Assembly (NCBI GenBank): GCA_964443135.1
Contig: CAYUBQ010000011.1
Span: 22,844-86,843, forward strand
Reading direction: 5' to 3'
Origin: JAIPEI01 sp964443135
Lineage (GTDB): Bacteria; Desulfobacterota; DSM-4660; Desulfatiglandales; HGW-15
DNA: 64,000 nt
This document shows, in pieces, positions 8,445 through 17,683 of the stretch. The translations under genes were made by a program, and so were the position numbers. The notes beneath the pieces were generated by a model. The model was not told where the DNA came from and ran no database searches. It saw nothing but the letters and a program-made list of their open reading frames with translations. The stretch's first letter is position 1; each line of letters opens with the position of its first letter.

Positions 8445-9173
8445 TCACAGCTCCAGCAGCTCCACGTCTCCCCAGGCGGCCATGGCCTTTCCCAGGATGA
8501 CCAGGCCGCCGCGGAGCCCCGGGATACCGGCCGCCCAGGAGGCCGCCTTTTCCAGGTCGGATCGAGACCGCACCCGGTTTCCCAGCGCAGTGGCCGCAGC
8601 GTCCGCCAGGGCGGTGGAGGAGGCGACCACGCACGCCGCGTCGGCCCGGCCCAGGCTGAGGGAGTGGCCGATGGAGCCGGAGGAGGAACAGACCCCCACC
8701 GGCATCTCTCCCTGCGGGATGCTCAACCCGATCCGCCGGCTCAGGGGAGACCGCCCGGCGAACACCCGCACCGTGACGGACCGCTCCAGGGACAGGAACA
8801 CGTCGCCCCCGTTCTCCACCACCACCCGGTCGGTGTATCGGAGCAGCCCCCTGCCCACCCGCTCGGCGATCGCACCGGCCACCGAGGCCATGGGCCCCAC
8901 TCCGGCTCCCCTGGAGGCCCGGATCATCTCCTGGACGATGGGCGGGGCCAGGGGATCGTCCGCCACCGGAGAGAGCGCGCCGAGAATCTCCCGGTGCTCG
9001 CCCAGGTAGGACTCCAGGGGCTGCCTCGCCGCGAACACGAGGTCCCGGGCCTCGGACTCGAGCCGGCGCCCCGTCGCGATCCAGAGGTCCGTCTCCCGGA
9101 CCTTCACCTCGAAGGCCGCGAGCCCCCGGGCCTGCACCCGCCTCCGGTAGGTCCGTTCCGAGTCGCCGTTCAC
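8445..9173 (-). CDS. UPF0280 family protein (ApbE-like fold)
   Basis: A 242-aa protein matching UPF0280 by recall of family features: RTYRRRVQARG near the N-terminus, VGPMASVAGAIAE in the middle (related to a conserved motif of ApbE flavin transferases), ENGGDVFL, and SSSGSIGHSLS near the C-terminus. The biochemical role is not established for the family. The start was set at GTG 9173 because GGGAGGAGG lies at ideal spacing upstream; the open frame runs back to 9236 without a better signal. Convergent with the FmdB-like gene and divergent from the HI0933-type gene. Confidence 0.8.
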   Translation of the reverse strand: MNGDSERTYRRRVQARGLAAFEVKVRETDLWIATGRRLESEARDLVFAARQPLESYLGEHREILGALSPVADDPLAPPIVQEMIRASRGAGVGPMASVAGAIAERVGRGLLRYTDRVVVENGGDVFLSLERSVTVRVFAGRSPLSRRIGLSIPQGEMPVGVCSSSGSIGHSLSLGRADAACVVASSTALADAAATALGNRVRSRSDLEKAASWAAGIPGLRGGLVILGKAMAAWGDVELLEL

Positions 9174-9350
9174 GCGCCTCCTCCCGCCGATGCCGGTCCA
9201 CGACGGCCTCGCCGCGGAGCGCCCTCTCCCTTGCAATCCCCCGGGACTCCGGTAGAATGGCAGGCGCAGGACCGGCTTTCAGGTCTTGATACCGCCTCCA
9301 GGATCCCCGCGACAAGGGAAAAGTCCACCTGTGGGCTCGAAGGACCGTCC

Positions 9351-10673
9351 TTGATTCGACACCGAGAGCACGAAGCCGACGTCGTCGTGGTGGGGGGAGG
9401 CGCTTCCGGCCTGATGGCGGCGGGCCAGGCGGCCGCCTGCGGGGCCAGGGCCCTGGTGGTCGAAAAGATGGGCCGTCCCGGGCGCAAGCTGGGGATCACG
9501 GGCAAGGGCCGCTGCAACCTCACGAACCGCTCCGGCATCCCGGAGTTCGTCGAGGCCTTCGGCGACGCCGGCCCCTTCCTGCGCCAGGCGTTCCACCGGT
9601 TCTTCGTCGCCGACCTGGTCTCCTTCTTCGAGGAGCTCGGTCTCGCCACCGTCACGGAGCGGGGCGGCCGGGTCTTTCCGGCCTCGGGCAGGGCCCGGGA
9701 CGTGGTGGACGCCCTCCACGGGTGGGCCCTCGCACAAGGCGCGCGCATCCTGACCGGAAGGACCGCCCGGCGTCTCCTCCTGGGGAAAAGCGGGGTGGCC
9801 GGCGTGGAGCTCCTGCGGTCGTCTCCGGCCCCGGACGCCGATGTCGGCGAGGAGCGCGCCTTTGCCCCGGCCGTGATCATCGCGGCCGGGGGCGCCTCCT
9901 ACCCGGCCACCGGTTCCACCGGCGACGGGTACCGCATGGCCGGGGCCGCCGGGCACCGGATCGTGCCCGTGCGGCCGGCCCTGGTCCCGCTGGAGACGTC
10001 CGGGGCGCCGATGCCCGGGCTCCCCGGGCTGACCCTCAGAAACGCGGGCGTTCGCGTCTTCGTGGACGGGATGCCGGTGATGGACGGCTTCGGCGAGGTG
10101 GCGTTCACCCGGTTCGGGGTCTCGGGTCCGGTTCCGCTCTCCCTGAGCCGGGGGATCGTGGACGCCCTCCGCGAAAACCGGAAGGTGGCGCTCTCCGTCG
10201 ATCTGAAGCCCGCCCTGGACCCGGCCAGGCTGGACGCACGGATTCTCCGGGACCTGGCCGCGGGAGGCAGGAAGCGGGTTCGAAACCTCCTCCGGGGGCT
10301 GATCCCGAAACCGCTGGTCGCACCCTGCCTGGCCTCCGCAGGGATCCCCGGGGACCGGGTGGGCCACCAGCTCACCTCGGAGGAGCGACGCCGGCTGGGG
10401 GCGTGGCTCAAGGACATGCGGCTGGAGGTCACCGGCCACCGGACCTTCGAGGAGGCCATTGTCACGGCCGGGGGCGTGGACCGGAAGGAGATCGACCCGC
10501 GCACGCTGGGCTCCCGCCTGGTGGACGGGCTCTACTTCGCCGGGGAGGTGATCGACATGGACGCGGGCACGGGCGGGTTCAATCTCCAGGCCGCCTTTTC
10601 CACGGGGTGGCTCGCGGGCCGATCCGCCGCCGGCTCCGCAACCGATCGAAAACGAAGAGGAGTGGACTCATGA
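9351..10673 (+). CDS. HI0933/YhiN-family FAD-dependent oxidoreductase
   Basis: About 440 aa. An N-terminal dinucleotide-binding Rossmann motif VVVGGGASGLMAA (about residues 10-22), then GRPGRKLGITGKGRCNLTN, the signature of the HI0933-like (BaiN/YhiN) flavoprotein family. The C-terminal AGEVIDMDAGTGGFNLQ block also matches. The family includes BaiN, implicated in bile-acid dehydroxylation, but most members are uncharacterised. No ATG is available at the proper place; a TTG at 9351, with GAAGGACC upstream, gives the expected N-terminus. Its stop overlaps the next ATG (ATGA), so the two are translationally coupled. Confidence 0.85.
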   Translation: MIRHREHEADVVVVGGGASGLMAAGQAAACGARALVVEKMGRPGRKLGITGKGRCNLTNRSGIPEFVEAFGDAGPFLRQAFHRFFVADLVSFFEELGLATVTERGGRVFPASGRARDVVDALHGWALAQGARILTGRTARRLLLGKSGVAGVELLRSSPAPDADVGEERAFAPAVIIAAGGASYPATGSTGDGYRMAGAAGHRIVPVRPALVPLETSGAPMPGLPGLTLRNAGVRVFVDGMPVMDGFGEVAFTRFGVSGPVPLSLSRGIVDALRENRKVALSVDLKPALDPARLDARILRDLAAGGRKRVRNLLRGLIPKPLVAPCLASAGIPGDRVGHQLTSEERRRLGAWLKDMRLEVTGHRTFEEAIVTAGGVDRKEIDPRTLGSRLVDGLYFAGEVIDMDAGTGGFNLQAAFSTGWLAGRSAAGSATDRKRRGVDS

Positions 10674-10963
10674 GCCGATGGACCGAAGAGGACCCCTGGG
10701 TCTGGGTGGTCGTTCAGGACCCGGAACGGAACGAGCAGTTCCTCGGGCAGCACGACCCGGAGCAAGACCTCTCATTCATCCCCTTTTTCCGGGAGAAGGA
10801 GGAGGCCCGGGCCGGGCTCTCCGTCCTGGCCCGGGACGAGGACCTCCAGCACGAGATCCAGGCCATTCGATACCGCAACCTGGCGGAGCACGCCGGCCGG
10901 AACGGGTTCCGTCTGTTCCTGCTGGACGGCCGGGGCACGATTCTCGAGAAGCTGGAGCCGTAA
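10670..10963 (+). CDS. Small hypothetical protein coupled to the HI0933-type flavoprotein
   Basis: A 97-aa acidic soluble protein with no signal peptide or membrane segment. It begins MSRWTEEDPWVWVVVQDP and ends with an RGTILEKLEP tail. I recall similar short proteins in other deltaproteobacteria but no function. The ATG overlaps the stop of the upstream gene and the ribosome-binding site GAAGAGGAG lies within that gene. It is convergent with guaA, with only seven bases between the two stops. Confidence 0.75.
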   Translation: MSRWTEEDPWVWVVVQDPERNEQFLGQHDPEQDLSFIPFFREKEEARAGLSVLARDEDLQHEIQAIRYRNLAEHAGRNGFRLFLLDGRGTILEKLEP

Positions 10964-10970
10964 GGCCTCC

Positions 10971-12527
10971 CTACTCCCACTCGATGGTGCCGGGCGGCTT
11001 GGACGAGATGTCGTACACCACGCGGTTCACGCCACGCACGCTGTTGATGATCCGGTTGGAGATGCGGCTGAGCACCTCGTAGGGAAGTCGGGTCCAGTCG
11101 GCGGTCATGGCGTCGAGGCTGTCCACCGAGCGCACCGCGACCACGTGCTCGTAGGTCCTCTCGTCTCCCATCACGCCCACGGACTGCACCGGCAGGAGCA
11201 CGGCGAACGACTGCCAGGCCTTCTCGTAGTAGCCCGCCGCGATGATCTCCTCCTGTACGACGGCGTCGGCGTGGCGCAGGATCTTCAGCCGATCCGGGGT
11301 CACCTCCCCCAGGATGCGCACCGCCAGCCCCGGACCGGGGAAGGGCTGGCGCGTCACCATCTCCCGGGGAACCCCCAGCTCCACGCCCACCTGCCGCACC
11401 TCGTCCTTGAACAGCTCGCGCAGGGGCTCGATGAGCTCCAGGTTCATCACCTCGGGCAGGCCCCCGACGTTGTGGTGGCTCTTGATGGTGGCGGACGGGC
11501 CCTTGAAGGAGACGCTCTCGATCACGTCCGGGTAGAGGGTCCCCTGGGCCAGGTAGTTGACCTTTCCGATCTCCCGGGCCTTGGCCTCGAACACGTGGAT
11601 GAACTCCCGCCCGATGATCTTCCGCTTCTCCTCCGGATCGGTCACCCCCCGGAGCCGCGACAGAAAGTGATCGGCCGCGTCCACCCGGTGGAAGTCCGTG
11701 TGGTAGTGCTCCTGGAACAGGTCGGACACCTCCTGGGCCTCCCCTCGCCGGAGGAGCCCGTTGTCCACGAAGATGCAGGAGAGGTTCTTCCCGATCGCCT
11801 CGTGGAGAAGCACGGCCGTCACCGTGGAGTCCACGCCGCCGGAGAGGCCGCAGATCACGCGCTCTTCCCCGATCCGCTCCCGGAGCTCCCCCACCGTGGC
11901 CCGGACAAAGGAGGCCATGGTCCAGGAGGGTTCGCAGCCGCAGATCCGGTAGAGGAAGTTCTTGAGCATGCGGGTCCCGTTGGGGGTGTGGGCCACCTCC
12001 GGGTGGAACTGGACCCCGAAGAAGCCGCGCCCGCGATCGGCCATGGCGGCCACGGGGCTGTTCTCGCTCCCGGCCAGGGCCCGGAACCCGTCCGGCATCC
12101 GCTCGATCCGGTCCCCGTGGCTCATCCAGACCAGCTCGGCCTCCCCCACGGAGAAACCGTGGAAGAGGTCGAGGTCGTCCTCCACGGTCACCTCCGCGTT
12201 TCCGTACTCCCGGTCCGCCGCGCCGGCCACCCCGCCCCCCAGGACGTGGGTCAAGTACTGCATGCCGTAGCAGATCCCGAGCACGGGCAGGCCCATCTCG
12301 AGGATCTTCGCGTCGGCCATGGGTGCGTCGTCGTCGTAGATGCTCGAAGGCCCCCCGGACAGGATCAGGCCGCTCGGCGCGAACGCGCGCACCTCCTCCG
12401 GGGTCCTGTCGAACGGGTGGATCTCGCAGTAGACCTGGGCCTCCCGAACCCGGCGGGCGATCAGCTGGGTGTACTGGGAGCCGTAGTCCAGGATCAGGAT
12501 GCGGTGCGCATAGAGCTGATTCGACAT
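10971..12527 (-). CDS. guaA: GMP synthase (glutamine-hydrolysing)
   Basis: Converts XMP, ATP and glutamine to GMP in purine synthesis. The 518-aa length is standard. The N-terminal class I glutamine amidotransferase has the nucleophile in GICYGMQ (about residue 85) and the downstream His-Glu in QFHPEVAHT. The ATP-pyrophosphatase P-loop is GLSGGVDSTVTA (about 224-235). The C-terminal dimerisation domain ends in the invariant PPGTIEWE. Lies 69 bp downstream of guaB, as in many bacteria. Confidence 0.97.
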   Translation of the reverse strand: MSNQLYAHRILILDYGSQYTQLIARRVREAQVYCEIHPFDRTPEEVRAFAPSGLILSGGPSSIYDDDAPMADAKILEMGLPVLGICYGMQYLTHVLGGGVAGAADREYGNAEVTVEDDLDLFHGFSVGEAELVWMSHGDRIERMPDGFRALAGSENSPVAAMADRGRGFFGVQFHPEVAHTPNGTRMLKNFLYRICGCEPSWTMASFVRATVGELRERIGEERVICGLSGGVDSTVTAVLLHEAIGKNLSCIFVDNGLLRRGEAQEVSDLFQEHYHTDFHRVDAADHFLSRLRGVTDPEEKRKIIGREFIHVFEAKAREIGKVNYLAQGTLYPDVIESVSFKGPSATIKSHHNVGGLPEVMNLELIEPLRELFKDEVRQVGVELGVPREMVTRQPFPGPGLAVRILGEVTPDRLKILRHADAVVQEEIIAAGYYEKAWQSFAVLLPVQSVGVMGDERTYEHVVAVRSVDSLDAMTADWTRLPYEVLSRISNRIINSVRGVNRVVYDISSKPPGTIEWE

Positions 12528-12596
12528 GGAATGAGTCCGCCTTCCCGGGCCGCGCGCCGTTTCGGCCGCCGGCCGGTTCCGGGCGCCGGGGCGCCC

Positions 12597-14063
12597 TTAC
12601 TCCACGCTGTAGTTCGGGGCCTCCTTGAGGATGATCACATCGTGCACGTGGCCCTCCTTGAGCCCGGCCGGCGTGACCTGAATGAACCGGGGCTTGCTCC
12701 TGAGCTCGTCGAGGGTCCGGCAGCCCAGGTAGCCCATGCCGGCGCGAAGCCCCCCGGCGAGCTGGTACACGGTGTCCGCCAGCGACCCGCGATAGGGAAC
12801 CCGGCCGACGATCCCCTCGGGGACCAGCTTCTTCTCCGCCTCCACGTCTCCCTGGAAGTACCGGTCCTTGCTCCCCTCCTTCATGGCCTCGATGGAGCCC
12901 ATGCCGCGGTACGCCTTGTAGGTGCGGCCCTGGTAGAGGATGGTCTCGCCCGGGCTCTCCTCGGTGCCGGCGAAGAGGCTCCCGATCATCACCGAGTCGG
13001 CGCCCGCCGCGATGGCTTTGGTGATCTCCCCGGAGAACTTGATGCCGCCGTCCGCAATGATCGGGACGCCGTGCCCGCGCGCCTCGTCCGAGCAGTCCAT
13101 GACCGCGGTGATCTGCGGCACGCCGATGCCCGCCACCACCCGGGTGGTGCAGATGGAGCCCGGCCCCACGCCCACCTTCACGGCGTCGACGCCCGCCTCG
13201 ATCAGGGCCCGCGTGCCCTCGGCCGTGGCCACGTTCCCCGCCACGAGCTCCAGGTCGGGGTAGCTGCTCTTCACCGCCCGCACCGTCCGGAGCACACCCT
13301 CGGAGTGGCCGTGGGCCGTGTCGATCACCACCACGTCCACGTTGGCCGCAATCAGCCGCTCGACGCGGTCCAGCGCGTCCTGGCCCACCCCCACGGCCGC
13401 GCCCACCCGGAGCCGGCCCAGGTCGTCCTTGCAGGAGTCCGGGTACTTGCGGATCTTCTCGATGTCCTTGATGGTGATGAGCCCCCGCAGCTTGCCCGCC
13501 TCGTCCACCACCAGGAGCTTTTCGATCCGGCGCTCGTGCAGGATGGCCTTGGACTCCTCCAGGGTGATCCCCATTCGGGCCGTGGCCAGATCGTCCTTGG
13601 TCATGACCGCGTCCACGCGCTGGTCCAGGTTGGCCTCGAAGCGGAGGTCCCGGTTGGTGATGATGCCCACGAGGTTCCCTTCCTCCACCACGGGCACCCC
13701 GGAGATGCGGTACTTTTTCATGATGTCGAGGACGTCGGAGATCCTCCGGTCGGGCTCGATGGTGATGGGATCCACGATCATGCCGCTCTCCGACTTCTTC
13801 ACCTTCTCCACTTCCAGGGCCTGGCGTTCGACGCTCATGTTCTTGTGGATGAACCCCATCCCTCCCTGCCGGGCGATGGTGATGGCCGTCTCGGACTCGG
13901 TCACGGTGTCCATGGCCGCGCTGACGATGGGGAGGTTCAGGGTCACGTTCCTGGTCAGGCGCGTCCGGACGTCGGTCTCGTTCGGGACCAGGTCCGAACG
14001 GTCCGGAACGAGAACCAGGTCGTCGAAGGTGTACCCGGTGCGTATCCTGCTGTCTTCACTCAT
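12597..14063 (-). CDS. guaB: Inosine-5'-monophosphate dehydrogenase
   Basis: Oxidises IMP to XMP with NAD, the rate-limiting step to GMP. The 488-aa protein has a TIM barrel interrupted by two CBS domains (about residues 95-210), the catalytic cysteine in GSICTTRVV (about 305), the flap region YRGMGS, and the C-terminal block YLGCRTLDEL. Its first eight bases overlap the end of the Ppx/GppA gene, and guaA follows, so ppx-guaB-guaA is read as one operon. Confidence 0.97.
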   Translation of the reverse strand: MSEDSRIRTGYTFDDLVLVPDRSDLVPNETDVRTRLTRNVTLNLPIVSAAMDTVTESETAITIARQGGMGFIHKNMSVERQALEVEKVKKSESGMIVDPITIEPDRRISDVLDIMKKYRISGVPVVEEGNLVGIITNRDLRFEANLDQRVDAVMTKDDLATARMGITLEESKAILHERRIEKLLVVDEAGKLRGLITIKDIEKIRKYPDSCKDDLGRLRVGAAVGVGQDALDRVERLIAANVDVVVIDTAHGHSEGVLRTVRAVKSSYPDLELVAGNVATAEGTRALIEAGVDAVKVGVGPGSICTTRVVAGIGVPQITAVMDCSDEARGHGVPIIADGGIKFSGEITKAIAAGADSVMIGSLFAGTEESPGETILYQGRTYKAYRGMGSIEAMKEGSKDRYFQGDVEAEKKLVPEGIVGRVPYRGSLADTVYQLAGGLRAGMGYLGCRTLDELRSKPRFIQVTPAGLKEGHVHDVIILKEAPNYSVE

Positions 14064-15015
14064 GGTCTTCTCCCTCCAGATGGTCGATGAGCAGGCCCTC
14101 CAGGATGTCCGAAAGACAGACCACCATTCGATGGGCCTTGAAATGGTCCAGTATGCGCAGAACGGCCAGGGCGCCGGCCGGGATCACGTCCGCCCTGCCC
14201 GGGTCCAGACCCGGGAGGCGCCTCCTTTCCACGAGCGGAAGTCGAACCAGACGGTCCAGGAGGCGTTCGAGCGCCGTCCGCTCCAGGGCCAGGCCGTTCA
14301 TGCCCTCCGGTTCGATCTCCGCTACGTCGATCCCGTGGATCATGGCCGCCAGGGTGGTGGCGGTGCCGCCGGTCCCGACGATCCAGGGAACCGCATCGAA
14401 CCCGTCGAGCCCCCCGAGCCCCACCTCGAGAATCCGGTCCACCTGCAGGCCCAGGGCCCACATCGATCCTTCCTCGGGAGGGTCGTCGGGAAGAAACGCC
14501 TCCTCGAGCACGGATGCGCCCACCGGCAGGCTCACGATCCCGGTCTCCTCTCCGGTGACTGCGTTTCCCAGGACGAACTCGGTGGTTCCGCCGCCCAGGT
14601 CGAAGATCACGAACGGCCCTTCGGGTCGCTCCAGGGCGTGAAGAACGCCCCGGGCGGTCAGCCGGGCCTCCTCCTCGCCGGAGACGGTCCGGATCCGCAC
14701 CCCGGTCCGGTCGAAGAGGGTTCGAAGAAACCGGTCCCCGTTCTCCGCGGTCCGCGTCACGCCGGTGGAGACCGCACGCACGATCACGGCCCCCTCCTCC
14801 CGGGCCCGTTTCTCGAACCGCCCGATGGCTTCGACCGTCCGGCGCACGGCCGGATCCGGGATGGTGGTCGACGACCGGTTCCCAAAGCCCTCTGAAAGCC
14901 GTACGGTCCTCCGCTCCCGCGCCGTAGGGATGAACAGGCGGCTGTCCCCGGTGGGCCTCCCGATGAGCATTCGAGCCGTGTGGGTTCCCAGCTCGATGGA
15001 CGCAACGCCCGTCAT
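14056..15015 (-). CDS. Short Ppx/GppA-family phosphatase
   Basis: A 319-aa actin-fold phosphatase (exopolyphosphatase or pppGpp phosphohydrolase family). Visible motifs are SIELGTHTARMLI at the N-terminus (phosphate-1 loop), VSGEEEARLTARG, and the phosphate-2 loop FDLGGGTTEFV (about residues 140-150). The C-terminal HD-like extension of full Ppx/GppA is absent, as in the single-domain subgroup. Linkage to guaB-guaA is suggestive of a guanine-nucleotide/(p)ppGpp connection, but this is inference and substrate preference cannot be read from the sequence. Confidence 0.85.
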   Translation of the reverse strand: MTGVASIELGTHTARMLIGRPTGDSRLFIPTARERRTVRLSEGFGNRSSTTIPDPAVRRTVEAIGRFEKRAREEGAVIVRAVSTGVTRTAENGDRFLRTLFDRTGVRIRTVSGEEEARLTARGVLHALERPEGPFVIFDLGGGTTEFVLGNAVTGEETGIVSLPVGASVLEEAFLPDDPPEEGSMWALGLQVDRILEVGLGGLDGFDAVPWIVGTGGTATTLAAMIHGIDVAEIEPEGMNGLALERTALERLLDRLVRLPLVERRRLPGLDPGRADVIPAGALAVLRILDHFKAHRMVVCLSDILEGLLIDHLEGEDHE

Positions 15016-15089
15016 GAAAGGATGCGACCTCGTCTTCGAACGGAAGGGATCAACTTCCCGGATCCCTTGGAAATATACATATTTTCGGG

Positions 15090-15118
15090 AACATAACAGA
15101 CCCCTTCGGGTTTTTCAA
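15090..15118 (-). promoter_or_regulatory. Sigma-70-like promoter for ppx-guaB-guaA
   Basis: On the minus strand TTGAAA, 17-bp spacer, TATGTT. It lies in the spacer behind manA, overlapping the manA stop codon, about 75 bp upstream of the ppx ATG. The local base composition is clearly more AT-rich than the surroundings. Confidence 0.5.
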
Positions 15119-16335
15119 GCACGAAATCGGGGAGGAATCGCGGCCCGGTACAGCCTCGCATCGCCCCGGATCCGGTACCCGATCACGCCGGCCGGAACGA
15201 GCAGGGAGTCCCCCCGCGAAAACAGGACCGCCCCTTCCCCGCCCCCGTGCAGAAACGCGCCTTCGCCCTCGAGACAGAGATGGATCTCCACACCCCGCTC
15301 CCCGGATCCCTCGAAATCGCGCTCGGGCCGCACCCGGATGCGGCCGAGCTGGAACTCGGCCGCGTCCGTGGGATAGACGGAAAGCCCCGGCCTGCCCGCC
15401 TCCGGCCGCAGGGTTTGGACCGTTTCCGAACGGAAGGATGCGACCCGGAGGAGCTCCGCCCGATCCACGGCCTTGGTTGTGAGACCGCCGCGGACCACGT
15501 TGTCCGAGCTCGCCATGATCTCGATGCCGGTGCCCCCCAGGTAGGCGTGCAGCTCGCCCGGGGCGACGCTCAGCGCCTCGCCCGGCTTCAGGGTCACCAG
15601 GTTCATGAGGACCGGGCCCAGGACCCCCGCATCCTCCGGGAACGCCGTCGCCAGCCGTCCGACCCAGGTCCGGGGCCCTTCTCCGTCGTCCGCAGGCCGG
15701 GTCCTCCGGAGGGCCTCTCGAATCAGGCCTCTTCGTCGTTCCCGGTCCAGCCCCAGGATCGTCCCCACGAAGGCCCGGAGCCCCTCCTCGTCGGGCCGGT
15801 CCCGCAGGGCACGGATCTCCCCGGCGAGCCCTTCCGGGACGATCTCCCCGAGGAGGGTCAGGATCCGGTCGATCGGCCGGAACCCCTTGAGGGCGTGAAA
15901 CCGGGTGAGGGCGCACAGGAGCTCCGGCTTGTGTGACGCGTCCCGGTAGGAACGCGCCGGGTCGTCCAGGGCCAGGCCCTTCTCGTTCTCCCGGCGAAAC
16001 CCGGTCCGGGCCTGTTCCGCGCCGGGATGGACCTGGATGGACAGGGGCTCGCGGGCCGCGAGGATCTTGAAGAGAAAGGGGAGCTTTCCGCGGAAGCCGC
16101 GGGCCGCCTCCGGCCCCAGGATCCCTTCCGGATCCTCTTCGACCATTCGATCCAGGGGGACCCACGACGCTCCCGTTCCGACCAGCGACGGGGCCGAGGG
16201 ATGAGCGCCCATCCAGAGCTCGGCCATGGGCCGGCCCCTGGCGTCGTCATCGAGACCGAGGAGGTCCTGGATGGCCGAAAGGGAGCCCCAGGGGTACTCC
16301 TGAATCCGGTTTCTGAGAGGAAGGATCCGGTTCAC
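15115..16335 (-). CDS. manA: Mannose-6-phosphate isomerase, class I
   Basis: Zinc-dependent aldose-ketose isomerase linking fructose-6-phosphate and mannose-6-phosphate, supplying GDP-mannose for surface polysaccharides. The 406-aa product starts with NRIQEYPWGS. It has the metal-binding QVHPG (about residue 100), HKPELLCALT (about 137), and GELHAYLGGTGIEIM (about 266), all class I landmarks. It overlaps the MFS gene by four bases. Confidence 0.93.
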   Translation of the reverse strand: MNRILPLRNRIQEYPWGSLSAIQDLLGLDDDARGRPMAELWMGAHPSAPSLVGTGASWVPLDRMVEEDPEGILGPEAARGFRGKLPFLFKILAAREPLSIQVHPGAEQARTGFRRENEKGLALDDPARSYRDASHKPELLCALTRFHALKGFRPIDRILTLLGEIVPEGLAGEIRALRDRPDEEGLRAFVGTILGLDRERRRGLIREALRRTRPADDGEGPRTWVGRLATAFPEDAGVLGPVLMNLVTLKPGEALSVAPGELHAYLGGTGIEIMASSDNVVRGGLTTKAVDRAELLRVASFRSETVQTLRPEAGRPGLSVYPTDAAEFQLGRIRVRPERDFEGSGERGVEIHLCLEGEGAFLHGGGEGAVLFSRGDSLLVPAGVIGYRIRGDARLYRAAIPPRFRA

Positions 16336-17651
16336 GGGGCCCTACCCCCATCCGCCTCCGCTCGGAGGATCTCCCTGCGCCCCCGCTCTTCGTCCACGAA
16401 GTAGAGGAGGACGCCGCCGACCACGAACAGGAGGGCCACGGAGGTGATCCCCGCCCGGGAGGCCGTGTCCGCGCTGTAGCCGGCCCTGCGGACCAGGAGC
16501 CCGAACCCGCCCATCAGGGCAGGGCCGATCACCGCGGCGAACTTTCCCAGCATGTTGTAGAACCCGAAGTACTCCGCGGACTTGTCCTTCGGGATCATCC
16601 GGGCGTAGTAGGAGCGGCTGAGGGCCTGGATGCCGCCCTGAACCGTACCCACCACCGCGGCCAGCACGAAGAACTCCAGCTCCCTCTGAATGAAGGCCCC
16701 CCACACACAGACGAACAGGTAGACCGCCAGGGCCGCGTAGATGGCCTTCTTGGGGCCGATCCGACTCCCGGCCAACCCGAATGCGACGGCCGACGGGAAC
16801 CCCACGAACTGGGTGATGAGGAGGGCCAGGATGAGGGCGTTGGAGTCGAACCCGATGGAGAGACCGTAGTCCACGGCCATGCGAATGATGGTGTCCACCC
16901 CGTCGATGTAAAACCAGTAGGCCGCCAGAAACAGGAGCAGGGTCCGGAGCCGGCGCACCTCCCGGAAGGTGCCCCGGAGCTGCCTCAATCCGGCGCCGAC
17001 CATGGCGAACCCCGACTCCGGCCGCCGAAGCCGCGGCTCCTCCACGAACAGGAGCAGGGGCACGGTGAACAACGCCCACCAGGCCCCCACGGTGAGAAAG
17101 GCGAATCGGACGGCCTCCGAGGCGTCTGCAAACCCGAACGTCTCCGGCCGAAGGGTCATCCAGACATTGATCGCAAAGAGAATGCCGCCGCCCAGGTAGC
17201 CCAGGGCGAAGCCCAGCGAAGAGACCATGTCGAAGCGCTTCTCCGAGGACACGCCCGTGATCAGGGCGTCGTAGAAGATGTTCCCGCCGGAAAACCCCAC
17301 GTTGCCGAACACGTAGCAGGCGATCGCCGCCACCCAGTTCCCCATGGACACCAGGTAGAGGGACGCGGTCATCAGGGCGCCCATGTAGGCGAAGAACGCG
17401 AGGAACCGCTTCTTCGCGCTCCCCCGGTCCGCGATGGCGCCGAGCACCGGCGCACAGAGGGCCACCACCACACCGGCCATGGAGTTGGCGAACCCCAGGC
17501 GGGCGGTGGACAAGGAGGTGTCCACCCCGACGCTCCAGTACTGCTTGAAGAAGATCGGGTAGAACCCGGCCATCACGGTGGTGGCGAAGGCCGAGTTGGC
17601 CCAGTCATACAGGCTCCAGCTCAGGACGGCTTTCCGTTGGTCCAGCGCCAT
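16332..17651 (-). CDS. MFS transporter, UMF1 (Atg22-like) family
   Basis: A 439-aa integral membrane protein with 11-12 hydrophobic helices. The N-terminal SWSLYDWANSAFAT sequence is the hallmark of the UMF1/Atg22-like subgroup of the major facilitator superfamily. LSRSYYARMIPKDKSAEYFG in the second half is also conserved in that group. The bacterial substrate is not known (fungal Atg22 effluxes amino acids from the vacuole). The gene lies between murJ and manA and overlaps manA (ATGA), consistent with co-transcription but not proof of a shared pathway. Confidence 0.85.
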   Translation of the reverse strand: MALDQRKAVLSWSLYDWANSAFATTVMAGFYPIFFKQYWSVGVDTSLSTARLGFANSMAGVVVALCAPVLGAIADRGSAKKRFLAFFAYMGALMTASLYLVSMGNWVAAIACYVFGNVGFSGGNIFYDALITGVSSEKRFDMVSSLGFALGYLGGGILFAINVWMTLRPETFGFADASEAVRFAFLTVGAWWALFTVPLLLFVEEPRLRRPESGFAMVGAGLRQLRGTFREVRRLRTLLLFLAAYWFYIDGVDTIIRMAVDYGLSIGFDSNALILALLITQFVGFPSAVAFGLAGSRIGPKKAIYAALAVYLFVCVWGAFIQRELEFFVLAAVVGTVQGGIQALSRSYYARMIPKDKSAEYFGFYNMLGKFAAVIGPALMGGFGLLVRRAGYSADTASRAGITSVALLFVVGGVLLYFVDEERGRREILRAEADGGRAP

Positions 17652-17683
17652 CGGGTTCGGTCTCCTCTTTCTGCCGGGCTCGC